From Cepaea nemoralis (lineage: Eukaryota; Mollusca; Gastropoda; Stylommatophora; Helicidae): 64,000 nt of DNA. Made by a program: the position numbers and the translations under genes. Under the pieces are notes generated by a model, which had not been told where the DNA came from, searched no databases, and saw only the letters and a list, made by a program, of their open reading frames with translations. Each line of letters starts with the position of its first letter. Position 1 is the first letter of the stretch. The stretch lies in contig JACEFZ010021391.1 in assembly GCA_014155875.1 (NCBI GenBank), positions 204,316 through 268,315 on the forward strand, read 5' to 3'. This document shows, piece after piece, positions 1 through 12,544 of this stretch.

Positions 1-356
1 CCGGCTTCTAACAATATGTTTCTTATCGTTCATCCCCACTGCAACGCGCGTCACCGCAGTGGTGCGTGTCTAACTAGCTGTGCCCGTCGGCTATGATCGC
101 ATACTTGAATTACCAGCGAGGACGTTTTTAAAACTAACTTGGACTAGTCAAGTCCATTCAATGGATATTGGATTCGAGCAATGTCTCGGAAGTAAGGCGG
201 TGACAGGTACTGAACACATCAGCTCATCGAAACGGATTGGGTCTATAAAAACCTAGGCAGCAATGTAACTCAGTCCTCCGACGCAAGGCGTGGTCAAGTG
301 TCCCTGTAGTTATTTAGAATACGTACTGTATAATCAGAACAACAGTCCCGACTGGG
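1..356. other. intergenic, with weak SINE-C remnant
   Basis: No coding region is recognised. Positions about 165-300 weakly resemble the 3' part of the SINE family seen best at 26.6, 34.7 and 47.9 kb: a 'GGAAGTAAGGCGGTGACAGG' stretch, then 'GGTCTATAAA', then a 'CGCAAGGCGTG' stretch in the same order. The match is old and degraded. Confidence 0.3.
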
Positions 357-821
357 CAGTGGTTCTCACCAGTGGGTAATTTTAAGGGTTTCCGGGGGGG
401 GGGGTGGAGGGGGGGGGTGGGGGGGGGGCGGGGTGGGGGCGGGGGGAATGAAGACCACTTTCAAGATCGCGTGTAATACAAGAACCGATTACTTGATATT
501 GTTTTTCCTTCATACTTTACAGTGTTACTACGTCTCATCTTCTAAAATTCTTTTATGAAGTCAGCAGACCACAAATACATGTTTTATGGGGGTTGTCTAG
601 AACGTGGTTTAGTATTGCTATTAATTTACCTTACACTTTTACGTATACTGTGGAATGGGTGGGGGATTGTAAGGTAGGAGAATATGTAAGGGGGGGGAGG
701 ATGACGTTGCGAAAATACGTGAGGGGGGGGGGCGCAACGGACCAATTTTTGATAGGAAGGGCGGAGGAAATGCGGAAAATATGGTGAAGAGGGCACGGCC
801 AAAAAAAGGTTGGACCCGCTG
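357..821 (+). mobile_element. hAT-type MITE, copy 1 (non-autonomous)
   Basis: The element starts CAGTGGTTCTCACC and ends with a decayed GGTTGGACCCGCTG, the expected inverted terminal repeat of hAT elements (CAGTGGTTCTCAACC...GGTTGAGAACCACTG). Its interior aligns along its whole length with the copy at 36,509-36,970, including the shared stretches 'AATACAAGAACCGATTACTT', 'GATATTGTTTTTCCCTTCAT' and 'TTTACGTATACTGTG'. Flanking 8-mers cgactggg and ttactagg agree at 5 of 8 positions, consistent with an old 8-bp target duplication. There is no transposase. G runs at about 398-447, 692-699 and 723-732 have expanded relative to the other copy. The short ORFs here are artefacts of these runs. Confidence 0.8.
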
Positions 822-1099
822 TTACTAGGGAATTGGGATACTACCTTCGTAATTCTTCTTCTTTGCTTCCTCCTTTTAACTCCAGTGGAACAAAGCCCCT
901 CAGCCATCCACCTGACCGTTACGTACTTTCCGAAACTAGACTTAACAATGTAACACAATTGGACAGATGCTGTTGCCCGGACATCACCGCAGATTACAGG
1001 AAGCAGTTGGTTTTTAGTGTCTTCACTTTGACTCGACAAACGCATGGGCAGTAAAGTGTCTTCTTGACTGGTATCTTACCAGCTTGACAGACCATAGTT
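822..1099. other. no recognisable feature
   Basis: Unique-looking sequence between the MITE and the repeat at 1.1 kb. Short ORFs on both strands overlap each other, and none resembles a known protein. Confidence 0.3.
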
Positions 1100-1250
1100 T
1101 TGTAATAGAGTTAGCCTCTCCATAGCACAAATCCTGGCGAATTTAAACCATGTGTTGCCCATGCAGCATTGTCCACTCTCTCACTGCCTAATTTTCTTCA
1201 GAGAAGGTACACCAATACGTCGGAAACGAGACAGCTGCGGAGATGCCGGA
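1100..1250 (+). repeat. dispersed repeat, uninterrupted paralogue of the LTR element target
   Basis: The segment contains CTCTCCATAGCACAA, then CCATGTGTTGCCCATGCAGC, then CTCTCTCACTGC and GAGAAGGTA. The same series appears at 17,788-17,851, is broken by the LTR retrotransposon, and resumes at 24,490-24,560. This copy therefore shows what the insertion site looked like before integration. The identity of the repeat itself is unknown. Confidence 0.7.
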
Positions 1251-2231
1251 TCAGCAGAATTGTTCTAACGGTGCCAACTGTCAAGTTGTTCATCCTAAGC
1301 CAGTTGCCGATTAAAGCAATCCTGGTATTCCCTGCCATGACATGATCTTTAGGTTCATTTGGGTCGCACTAGGAATAACGTTTAAACCCCCCCCCCTCCC
1401 CGTCCCACCCGAAGCCGTAGCATAATAAACGGGGTGTCGGTTGGTAGCGCCGCCAGTTTCATAAGCCGTAGGCCTAGTGTGTGTGTCTACTGTGTCCAAA
1501 TAGCCAGCTTCTTTAAATTCCCCTGTAACACATGTGAACGCGGGTGCTTAAAATAAGAGCTATCACGTATATAATCTGTGTAATATTTATTACCATATTC
1601 TTGTATACAGGTTCGTGAAACATGTTTACACTAGATCCCATTTAAATAATTTCAATGGACGGATGTAACCATTTTTGTCATGGGAGTTTTCCGTGTAATT
1701 ACATGGCTAACCGCCTGTGGAACGATTGCTCAGTTATATCTATATTAGCACTGTCGGTGTCGCGACTGATACTTGTGCAGGAAGTACTTGCGGCCATAGA
1801 CGTTCAGTCGTCAATAACATGTTGTGAAGTGGCTTCCTGTATGGTTTTACAAACTGTGTGAAAAATCCCAGTGACTGAGGACGATACACAAACGATGTAT
1901 ATCTCATCAGTAGCATCATGAAAGCACTTTGCTCCCGGCCGTAGGCGATCATCTCCGCGTCCACATACCACGTTCCTCGAACACTTTTAATTCATGTCAC
2001 AATTCAGCTTTCTATGATTGTTTGCGATTTACATGGGCGAACTTTACGGTTAGCAGTTTGCCATTTATATGGGTGTTCTGGCGGAAAAGTGAAAATAATA
2101 CAAGTGGACAGTAAAAAAAAAAAAAACTATTTACAGTCCCCACAAGAAGTAACTCATTAGAGCCATTAGACACTAGACGGTCCAATTTTTTCTTTTGACA
2201 CTCTTACGAAGAAAGAAATTTAGAGACTCCC
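1251..2231. other. no recognisable gene
   Basis: Mixed-composition DNA with short overlapping ORFs on both strands (for example 1,655-1,861 and 1,740-1,964) that show no family resemblance. A C run lies at about 1,387-1,395 and an A run at 2,113-2,125. Nothing else is supportable. Confidence 0.3.
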
Positions 2232-4020
2232 GTGACAACACAAGATGGGGCGGGGGGGGGGCAAGGGGGAAGGCAAGAAAAAAAGGAAAAAGCAAACAAT
2301 TTGGAGAGTAGGACCCGTCTTCAGAAGTCGCGCCCATACAGATATAAAACTTACTGTCCGAAGTCGCCCATGCCGTCGTCCGTAATTCGCACGGCTGCGA
2401 GCGCTAACAAGTTAAAAACCATTAGTCTGTCAGAAACCGGACTACGCGGAAAATGTCACGTTGAAAGTCCACCAACAAGAAACACGTTTGCGGCCAAAAT
2501 GTGCGCGTGGAGCCACAAGAAGAAGAGACCGTGGAGAGCCTACCTCTAACGTCATCAAAAGACTCTGATCTATACACAGCTAGCTTACGAACTCGACTAG
2601 GAGAAATGACAGCCCAACACAGTCAAGAACCAAGACAGCAGAGAAGGGAGGAGAAGACATCAGAGTCGGAAACACCGACTCACAATACAGTTCGGATGGG
2701 TCGTCAATCGGATACACAGTGCGAGCGGACAGACGAAGAAATCCTGAAGTCAGCTACGCGAAGAGAATCTTCACACCCGATGTCTTTAAGCGGAGCGGCT
2801 TCTCACCTAATCGCAAGATACCTACAACTTGCAGTGGTGACATCGGAGGGCAGCGAAATGTCCGACCACAGTATCATACACAAGAGAAAGGACAGCGAAC
2901 TAGAGAGATGCAGCCCCAAGAATCAATCATGTGCCAGAGTTCAGAGGGCCGGCCCAGCAGAGCATAGCGCAGTAAGATAAATCCCCACAAGTACACCATA
3001 CAACGAAGCAATGTCGGCGGATGCGAGCCAACATGGGTTGCTCACAATCGAAAGAGCCCAACTGCAAAGCCAATAGACAGCTAAAGAAGCAAATCAGTGC
3101 ACTCCGAGCACCGCCTGCAGACCAGATGGACATGAAAAATGGCTTGTTGAAATGTGAAAGAGATACGAAAAAAACATCAAACAAAAGATGAGCGCATGAA
3201 CCGAGAATGAAGAAGAGAACGAAAATCCCACAAATGTATCAGACAGAAAGAGAATTGCATAGAGGCTGAAATGGAACCTTTCAAACAAACCACAGAAGCC
3301 ATACAAGAACTCACAGAGTAACCGCAGATTAAACCAAGAGACGAGACGGAACCGCAAGCGAAAAGCCAGCAGCCCAACCACAACGCCCAAGAGGGGACAA
3401 TAAACCCGTCGGATCTCGAAGGAGGCACACCATACCAGTTTTAGCAAGGAGGACTCAACGCGAGAAATCGGGAAAAGGGCGCGGAAAAACGAAAGAAGAA
3501 ACCCTAGACTCGGGGGAAACGATGGCATAACGCCAGTCCGACACTAAGGAAGTACGAGTGTGAGAACGACTTCGAGTACGATATAGGATGACGGTAAAGT
3601 CGGCCCTGGTGACACGGAGGAAGAAAACTTAGGCAGCAGATAACTCAACCGCGGACAGTTAAAACAAGCGCAAGGGAAAATGAAACGTCGAAAAAAGCTC
3701 CTACAGAAATACACAAAAAGGAGACAAAAAGAACAATACAAATGTCCTGATAAGGACGGCAGCCAATCAAGCAGACGAGCAGGAGCCTACAACAACAAAG
3801 AAAAACCACAAGAAACGACGAGCATAAAGGATAGCCGCCGAGCCGATCCCCAGCTGACGTCACGACACAAACGCGACATAACCAGGCCGAGAAAGGACCA
3901 CAATGACAAGAATTAGGGTAATAAACCCACAACAAACCACAGGACCTCAACAAGAACCCAAGCTGATGAAGCAGGTTAGCGAGGCCGATTTGAAGTTTTG
4001 GTTTGAAAATTGGAATTGGG
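2232..4020 (+). mobile_element. ORF1-like mobile element, copy A (decayed)
   Basis: This stretch aligns in order with 46,060-47,745. Shared segments include 'CCAAGACAGC-GAGAAG', 'ACACCGACTCACA', 'CAGACGAAGAAATCCTGAAG', 'CAGCTGACGTCAC', 'CATAACCAG' and a closing 'TGAAGAAGCAGGTTT' type sequence. The coding capacity is Lys/Arg/Glu/Gln-rich and hydrophilic, split over two frames (open pieces at 2,232-2,549 and 2,501-2,980). It resembles the basic, coiled-coil ORF1 or gag-like proteins of retroelements, but no zinc knuckle or RRM could be identified. Downstream frames are heavily broken. I do not recognise the family; the assignment rests on the internal two-copy comparison. Confidence 0.6.
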
Positions 4021-4029
4021 AATGGAGTC

Positions 4030-4235
4030 CGACCCATGGACAGGATACTAAACCTTAACTTTCAGAGTCACCCATAAGATAGGAAACTTGCCCTTCAAAA
4101 GTCCCCCATGGAGATATGAACCTTGCTTCCGAGTCCACCACCATAGAGATGTGGACCTTACTTCGAATCACCAATAGAATATTAATCCTTGCCTTTCAGA
4201 AGCATAAAGTTTATATTCCCAAACCAGAGGTACCT
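4030..4235. repeat. degenerate short tandem repeat, unit about 40-45 bp
   Basis: Four to five imperfect units, each containing a CCTTGCYTTC-like core, then AGTC-CCC, then CATAGAGATATGGA-like sequence. It begins just after the end of the ORF1-like element. Confidence 0.55.
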
Positions 4236-4245
4236 AATCTTCTAG

Positions 4246-4850
4246 TTAGGACCTGTTTGTTTTCATGAGTTGATCGGGAGGGGGAGCAGAATGCATATCC
4301 TTTAGATGAAATAAAGTCGAGAAGCAATCGTCAGCACCTTTATTACGAGTATATGTCAGTGACAAATCTATATATTTACGCTTGCTCGCCCTTGACTTAA
4401 ACCGTTGTCCATATACGCCGACTTCTAGTAAGCACTGGACTGAAGGTTTTTGCGTGGTGGATTTTGTCCCCAAGTTAAGGACGCGAAGTGAACATTTTAG
4501 TCCAATGACGAATGTAGGGATTGAATCACTCTAAGCTCAGGGATCACACAACCGGATTTTAAATAACTATTGCTCGTACTCCTTCAGCCATGCTGCCTCT
4601 CAAGTCATCAGAAAGAACATCCTTTGTTACTGCTAAGCCAAATAGGCTTTTCAGCAGTTAAAGAGTGATCAATCTTAAAAGCTAACTTTATTCAAATGTT
4701 ATCATGCCATCCATTGACAGCACCTAGCCAAGGAAAAAGCAAAGTTAGTGGTACGTTCTTTACAGTCTTATGATCAACCCCAGTATTCCATGACAGTTGA
4801 CGATGTAGATGGCACGGATTTCAAAAGATTCAAGCATATAAATACTGCGA
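4246..4850. other. no recognisable feature
   Basis: AT-leaning sequence with only short unconvincing ORFs, such as the 75-codon minus-strand frame at 4,246-4,473. It leads into the GA microsatellite. Confidence 0.3.
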
Positions 4851-4854
4851 ATAT

Positions 4855-5200
<346 letters not shown>

Positions 5201-5344
5201 CAAGACTTTATTCAAGGGTAACAAATTGGCACGCAGGCCCGTCTTACATTCAGCCCTTCCAATCATTCATCTTTCTTTCAGCACAGTGCATAGGAAAAAA
5301 CATTGTCAATGATTTTGTAAACAAAACAGCATAGTTACTATGTT

Positions 5345-5880
5345 ATGAGACACATCACCACCCACTCCCACACAAGCCCCCATTCACTCCACCTCCCCCC
5401 ACCAACCACACACATAACCCATACACATACATTCCCCCAACCCATCACCACAGCCCTACGCCTACACATCTCCTCACACACACACAGAGCCTCTCACCAC
5501 CAACCACACATCCCATCCACACCAGCACCCCAAGCACACACCATTTTTCCCAACCACACATCCCCCACCCACAAACATCCACACCCTACACACATCTCCC
5601 CACCCCTCACAATCCTCTACCCATTCCCATTACCCACATCAATTACTCACCCGCAATCCCGCCTCCACCCCACACCTCCAACCACCCAGCCAACACACAT
5701 TCATCAGCCACACATCCCCACACACACACACATCTCCCCCGTCAACTCACAACCCGCACCTACACCCCAAATTCCGCGCCCACCCACAGAATTTCCCATC
5801 TCCCCAGCCCTCCTCACAGATCCAGACCACCCCTAAAACACCCCCCACCATCTCCTAACCACACCCGCAACCACCGACAT
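5345..5880. repeat. G-depleted CA/CCA-rich low-complexity tract
   Basis: About 540 bases with almost no G on the plus strand, made of C, A and T in CACACC, CCCAC and ACACAC patterns. The 163-residue His/Pro/Thr frame through it is the translation of this bias. A GA-rich, pyrimidine-poor tract follows immediately. Confidence 0.9.
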
Positions 5881-5884
5881 ATCA

Positions 5885-6140
5885 TACCGGAAGAGATACC
5901 GGAAGAGAGAGACTGCAAGAGGTGATAGGGAGAGATCGGAGAGAGAAGGGGAGATAGGAAGGAGAGAAGCGATAGGGAGAGACCGGAAGAGAGAGAATTA
6001 ATAGGGAGAGAGAGATATGGAAGAGATAGGAAGAGAGAGAGAGAGAGAGGTAAGGAGAGATCTAGGAAGAGGGGATAGAGAGACAGATAGGGAGGGGAGA
6101 TATAGGGAGAGAGAATAGGGAGTGAGAGAATAGGGAGATC
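5885..6140. repeat. GA-rich tract, degenerate (GGGAGA)n
   Basis: Repeated GATAGGGAGAGA and GGAAGAGAGA motifs with drifting spacing, almost all purines on the plus strand. Together with the preceding tract the strand bias flips abruptly at about 5.88 kb. Confidence 0.85.
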
Positions 6141-7995
6141 CCATTCAGGGGTGTCTAGTTGTCATGCATGCGAAGTACCTTGTTTCCCTGCAGCGAGGCG
6201 TCGTCGGCATTTGGGAGGTGACAGTCGAATCAGTTTTCTCATTTTTATGTGTCTAATACGTCCTCTACGTTCTTCTTCCACTTCGATGCGGGCCAAACAT
6301 ACATTTGTGTTTAATTTATTGAGTTTTAAACAACACCGTAGTGAAGTAGGATAAAATTATGGATGTTTTCCATAATTGTGTTCTGTAAGGCTGCGTTACT
6401 TTGTGGTATTATAGAGTGTTTACATTTCGCAACTTTAACCGCATTCCACTAATGTTATCCCAGCAGGGAATTGGTTAATTAATATGTGTAATCATGCTGA
6501 CCGATCTACCAGATATGTCGAATCCACTTGTCGCAGAAAACACTGTTTGCTCATAGTAATAAGCACACATTTAAACATCGAGGTGTACTCAGGAAGCTTC
6601 GTGTGCTGGTGAACATCTAACCATCTTCTTGTGTTGGCCGAACGTGTGTTTCGTCAGCTCCGTGACAAGTGTAATCGTGTAGCACCTGTGCACGGCTTGT
6701 TTGTTGGTAACTTTGAAAGGGGAATGTAAGTTTTCGCTTGGAGAGTAACCTTTCAGTTTAGGAGTATGTTCTGACGTGAGAAAGTTAAACCGTTTGTTCG
6801 TGCCGTTATAGTTCCTTTGAAGTCACCCGTATTATTGGTTTGTTTGTGTTTACAGAGCAATTCAGTTCAGTTTTTGAAATTGCTTTCTGAACTCCGGTGC
6901 CCCAGACCCTCGAAATCAACGCAGGCGACTGCTTATTAATCGCGTCGCGTCTAATTTCGAATCCGAGATTGGTTTTGGGGAAAGTTGAACTGAACGTCTC
7001 ACTATCCTTCAGCACAAGATTTAGAAAAGTAGAACATGTTTATTAGAACCTATATAATTTTAGTGAGAAAGGATTATTTTTAATTAAAACCGAGATATTT
7101 TAGGTTAGAAAATAACACGTTGATTTGGATAGTAACAAATACGCTCAGTTTAAAATGTAATACTTGTTCATTTGAATGATTGACATTTTAGTCAGAATAT
7201 TACTGTACGATCGCTTATTAAAAATACTAGTGAGTATACGTATCTGAAAACTACTGAGGCGTAATCTTGCAAGAAATCACAATCAGCGAAAGTGCTGAGG
7301 TTGACAGCGATAGTCCTGTAAAGGAGAGCGAAAATAAAAGTTGAGTATCTAGACAAGTTCCTGGAAGAAAGTACAATAAGAATACAGGCATATTACAGAG
7401 CTCGTGAGAGATGGAAACACCGGATGACCGGAACTTTCCACCGAAATCTTTGTCAGTGAAAAAAAAAAACCACGAACTAATAAGCAAAGCTTTTCCTCTT
7501 CTTTCTCGTTCAGACTGTTAAAAAACAATTGGTGGAAATATGTTTATGTTTGTGTTTTTCTTTGGCCTTTCCTCCTCCTCATGAGTTCTATTTCACATCT
7601 GCCAGGCCAAAAGATGCACTTGTAAATTAAGTGTAAATAAGAGCTACAGAGGATACTGTTTTGGACTCCTCCTAGGTCGTCTTGAGACGTTAATAGCAAA
7701 CGGATCATAGTCAAAACATGGTGTTCAAAAGCAGGCCTAGGCAGAAAGTGGTTTCAATTTCTGACATTTTCCAGGAATATGTATATAATCCGCGAGCTAA
7801 TAATGATGCTATCAAGGCGATGAAACTAAAGCCAATTATATGCCGATGTTAGTACGCCCGTTAGATAGATGTCGAAGTGCGATAACGTTAAACGCCAATG
7901 AATCCACGTCGTAGTCCAGATGAGAGACTTGGAAGCGAGACCTGACACTGCCAGAGGAGAGGAGAATGACGGGCATCGTCAGCCAAGCACATAAC
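6141..7995. other. no recognisable gene; one SINE-tail fragment
   Basis: Positions about 7,285-7,335 (GTGCTGAGGTTGACAGCGAT, then GTCCTGTAAAGGA) match the tail of the SINE family at 41.9 and 30.6 kb. The rest is AT-rich DNA with short ORFs (for example the minus-strand frame 6,806-7,015) that I cannot assign. Confidence 0.35.
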
Positions 7996-7999
7996 AAGA

Positions 8000-8560
8000 C
8001 TTGGCGTACTTACTTGTTCACATAACTTGCTCGCTTCTTTACGTACTACTTACTTACTTACTTACTTAATTCTTTTGATTTACTTACTTACTTGTTTACT
8101 TTACTTTCTCACTTGCTTTTTCTTGCTTTACTTACTTCAATTTCTTACTTATTTACTTTACTTTCTTCTGCTTACTTACCTTACTTAATTCCTACTTACT
8201 TACATGCTGCTACTTACTTCATTATGCTTACTTTCTGTAACTTACTTAATTGATTGCTTACTGAATTACTTACTTGCTTATTACTTACTTGACTTACTTG
8301 GATTGCTTACTTGTACTTTACTTACTTTTGCTTACTTACCGCGTTGCTTGCTAACTTACTTCTCACTCACTCACTTACTTACTTACTTACTTAAATTGCT
8401 TGCTAACTTACTCACTTACTTACTTCTCATTCCTTAATCCTTACATACTTACATTACTTACTTCTTATGTACTTACTTACTACTTGTTTATTTACCTACT
8501 TATACTTTGGTGGCTTACTCACGGACTCACTCACTTACTTATTTACTTACGTTACCAGAT
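8000..8560. repeat. degenerate (CTTA)n/(ACTT)n tetranucleotide array
   Basis: Long imperfect CTTACTTACTTA-type array, most regular at 8,048-8,090 and 8,370-8,440. Leucine/tyrosine/threonine-rich frames across it come from the repeat. Confidence 0.9.
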
Positions 8561-10279
8561 ACGGAAAGACATATTCAACAAATCTACAGCTTTCCAACAC
8601 ACTGATTTTGAAATTCACACTTTTATTCTCCTAGGACCCATGAAGACACAAACACCAGGTCAGCTTCCAGTGTGTATGGTGATGGTAGAGACAAGGTGTC
8701 GGGAAGTGACAATGGCTGCAAGCAATATCTCGAAACTTTGTGAGTTTCCGGCTGTACAAGGACACAAAACCTCTATCACTATTATAATCAGCATCAGTAT
8801 CCAGTTATTCGTGTCCTCTCAGCTGTTGACGGTGGTGATAGAAAAAAAACTATGTGTAAGATTGGCCTTCTCCACACACCACAATGTTTCTCCATACACA
8901 TGCTCTAATCTGTATTTTTGTGTCTTTACTGCCATTGTTTTCTATATTGTTTTGGTGATGAAGACTTGTAGCCACAACGTCTCCGCGTTTTTTTTTCTTT
9001 TTATGTCCGTGTACAGTTAAAATTTCTGCAAGTTATGCTGTAGCCTATCGACATTTCATTTTCGCGGTCTTTTAGGCAGTGACCCTATTCCCTTTGTGTA
9101 TTTAGTCCGCTGTTTTCTTACATGTTGTCGACAGGTCTTCTCTGTGTTCAAAAGTCGGCTTCACCCAGGTTGTTTCCTGTCTATTTCTGAGTTATCTTTT
9201 CCGCGCATGTTTAGTCTTCACCGCAGTAGATGTGTTGACCTGAACTGTTCTATCACTTTTGTGTGTGATGTGGCAGGTGATTTTACACGACGCCCAACCA
9301 CTGGCTTGGTGTTTTTTGACGTCTATGTAGACATCACATAGTCGTTTGTCGTAGTTTCCAACTTCACGGCAAAGAGGCACCCCCTAATGCCCGTTCCCGG
9401 AATATCACACTAAATTCTCCTCACTGCCCCAGATAAAGTGGAACAGACGCAGTCCCGACAACGAAAAGCAAGCACATGCATAAGGCCGTTTCTAGACTGC
9501 ATACACACCAGTCCACAGCTAGAATTAAATTCAGTCGTCGATAGAAGTCGTGGTCACCAGAAACAACAGTTGCCAAACATTACTGCATAAATGAAAGAAA
9601 GAAAAAAAACGCAGTTTCAGCAGTCGGCCGACGCCCATTTTTCTGACGGACGTTCAACAATACAAGAACGCGCGGACAGATGAAAAGCAACTCCACGTGG
9701 AATCCCGGGCTAACAGTATCGCTCCCACGCACTTAGCTCAGTAGCTGACATGAACCATGACTACAAGTCACACAAAATTTGGAATGCCAGAAGCAAAAAA
9801 CAATCCATAGGTCTTAACAGCTTAACAGCCTATCCCGTCATAGTGGACATAGTCTAGAGGAAATTCTTGCCGGAAATGTCAGATTTGTTGTTTACGTCAT
9901 CTCCACGGTTTTTGTTGATGAAGACTGGCTAAAAATTTTAGACTGATAGTTGGCTGGGAGTTTGACGTACCTTGTTCACAGCTGTAGTGAGCTTGTCGTT
10001 ATTCGGGGCGGGGTTCAACACGGCGTAGTCAACTAGAACTTTCAGTTTTCATATTGCATGACTTTTTTTATGATGTCAGTTTTCGTTCCTCTACTCCTCT
10101 GAGTACCGATGACTACCCTGTTAATTTATTTCTCGATATGCGTTTAAAGCATCTAATTTTTATTATTTATTTTCTTTTTAAATTCAGTATTGAAGTATAT
10201 AGTAGGTTATATTAAATTAGAACGTCTATACAGTGATTAGTACAATGATTATATGTATACTGGAGGATACTCTATATTG
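8561..10279. other. no recognisable gene
   Basis: The plus-strand open frame that begins in the TTAC repeat at 8,400 runs out to 9,020, but its non-repeat part matches nothing I know and has no flanking splice or domain support. The remainder shows short ORFs only. Confidence 0.3.
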
Positions 10280-10930
10280 TACAGTCAAACCTCTGTTTTC
10301 TCATCGATAATCCATCCGAAAACAATCGCAAATCCGACACTTACGAAACTCGAGTCATTATTTCTATGTGAATCAATGTAAATCCGATTAATTCTTTTAA
10401 AACACACCAAAACATACAAAAACCATTTAAGAGAATATTTGATTGAAATACTAATGTTTTCTGCCCTGCCTCGTCCCGAACTCGCAACTTCGCAGTACGT
10501 AGTAACACTGTGTATACACCGCGTCTCTTTAACTTTCAAACACCCTCTGTTGGCCTTAAATTACTAAGTGGGTCATAGCGCACACGTTCTACGCATTGCT
10601 TAATGAGATCGACATGCACAATCTGTTATTTCATCACATATGGTTGACTCCGAAAACCAAAATCGCCATCTAACTTTTTTTGATTTATCCAACGGATAAC
10701 TGTTACGATATCTTCAATTGGTTGCAATCTCTGTGTACGTTTAGCACATCACACGCCTTTTCGCTGCAGTGCCTCCTTTAATTATTTCGTCCGCTTTTCC
10801 GCCGCAAATGGACTTATTGTGAATGGCGACATATCGTACATGCGGCCGATTTCAGCAAGCTTAAGCGCTCTGGTATTTGTCAATGATTGTCTTCTGCAAC
10901 TCGATTGTGTTCCTGACCTTCTTCTTCGAA
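10280..10930 (-). mobile_element. pogo/Tigger-type DNA transposon remnant
   Basis: A TA dinucleotide followed by CAGTCAAACCTC at 10,282 is the usual terminal sequence of pogo-type elements. On the minus strand at about 10,925-10,745, three frames together read ELQKTIIDKYQS, LKLAEIGRMYDMSPFTIS and a KADEIIKGG stretch. This is the N-terminal Psq/CENP-B-like helix-turn-helix that binds the element ends. At least two frameshifts separate the pieces. Nothing of the DDE catalytic domain is present, and the 450 bp between the HTH and the TIR is too short for it, so the copy is internally deleted. The other TIR was not found. Confidence 0.65.
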
Positions 10931-11225
10931 GGGCTGCTGACTTTGGAATGTTCTTATGGTCCCAGGATGGAGCACAGAAAAGGTTAGACGATTTAGCAAG
11001 TGAGCTCACACAACAAGAAACAACGCCAAAACTGAGGGCAGAAGAAAAGCGTGGTCCCTTTGTGTTCGCACAATGAGTAGCGAGGTCCTGGTGGGTACGC
11101 AATGAAATCCGAGGCACCGACAAAACGTGAGACATAGTTTCGGAGAGAAAAAATGACGAAAACAAAATCGACGAAAAACAAGGGGGGGGGGGAAGCAAAG
11201 AAAACCAGGTTTTACGTAACCACAC

Positions 11226-11600
11226 TTTTGATGGATGTGAAGAGTGGACATGAGCAACAAACTGATAACGGCCTGATGGCTTTGGAAATGTGGGTTTCTG
11301 AGGAAAATGCAAAGAACGCCATTGGCAACAGAAAACCATTACCAAGTCCTAACAGAAACAAATGAAACTCGTAAACTGATAGATAATGAGACGTAGACAC
11401 CAAAATTTATGGGCATGTTTTTGAGACTTTGTGACAATGAACAAGTCGGGTGGAGAGAGTACAAGGGAAAGACAGGGAAGAACATACTGGAGGACGTAAC
11501 ACATGGTATGTTTTGCGAGAGAAGAACCTGAGGCTGATCCATGACCTGGTGATCGGTGAAATGGCGAATTATGACCGCCCACGGTCCGGAAATGGCCATA
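11226..11600 (+). pseudogene. LINE reverse-transcriptase C-terminal relic
   Basis: Nucleotides align with 37,685-38,000: 'ATGGATGTGAAG-GTGG', 'GAAATGTGG-TTTCTGAGGAA' and 'GAAACAGATGAAA-CGTAAAC'. Intact relatives encode the 'YGCEAWAMS...MWFLRKMQRIPW' segment that follows the RT palm. Multiple frameshifts and stops show this copy is dead. Confidence 0.6.
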
Positions 11601-12544
11601 ATGGATAGAGACACTGACCAGTTTGAAGACCTACACAAGCAGTACAGAATATGGAATAACTTGTAGCGATTGTAGACTGGACCTGAAGTTATATTTGACA
11701 TCTACTAGGTCATTGTTGGATCGGGTAAGGGACTAGTGTCTCTCTGAGATGTCTTACGAGATAAAAGCCAATATGCAATGTTAACATTTTATAGTGTAAA
11801 TATTACGGTAGTATTGAATTTAATGATGAAATGTTGAATTATACGAAGCAGAGTGATAATGTCGGCGTCTGTCCTTCCGCATCCCCCCCCCCCCTCACCC
11901 ACCATACGGAATCGCAGGTCTCGAAATCAACACAGGTCTTTGGGGAGCATATCACCTTTCCTTCAGTTCGATGGTACGGGGCTCGGCAATTCAGGAAAAG
12001 GGCGGTGTAAAGCTAAAGAAGCGATGTCCATTGCACCTGCTTTATCCAATATGGCTCTGGCTCTATCCACGAGCTGCCTGCCGAAACCTCGCACAAACCT
12101 CATATGGCGCTGTCTCTATCCCACAGAGCGGCCTGCCGAAACCCGTTCGAACACACCTCACCCCGTAGCTTCCAACAACAATCCCCAATAGTCTCCCACG
12201 AAAACTGCATTCTCGCAATTGAATGACTATCCCGGGAGAAGGTTAACCGGTCAACCAACAACCTGCATATCGGATGTGCGGCCTAAGAGCGCAAATAAAC
12301 TAGCACAACGCATTACATCTGAAAAAGTATTCCGATGACGGAGAAAAAGAAGAAGAAGAATGAACGTAGTCCGAAACCTAACCCAGTACCTCTGAGTGCA
12401 AAGCAGGTGGCCACCATTTCGCCACTGAGAAAGTTTACCTTGTCCACGTGATGTTATTGTGTATAGCATGTAAATTAAATACGTTGTCATTACTTTTTCT
12501 GCGTGATGTTTAAGGATTATTGCATGGATAAGTTCATCCATCAT
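11601..12544. other. no gene; short tandem duplication at 12,048-12,160
   Basis: Two imperfect units of about 53-57 bp share ATATGGC-CTG-CTCTATCC and GCCTGCCGAAACC. A C run lies at 11,883-11,894 and an AAG cluster near 12,350. No protein is recognised. Confidence 0.4.

Noticed and set aside
5345..5836. 163-codon His/Pro/Thr-rich open frame
   Set aside because: It is the translation of a G-depleted CA/CCA tract, and open frames there are expected from the near-absence of TAG, TGA and TAA contexts.
8400..9020. 206-codon open frame
   Set aside because: The first third is (CTTA)n translation and the rest has no domain, splice support or related copy.
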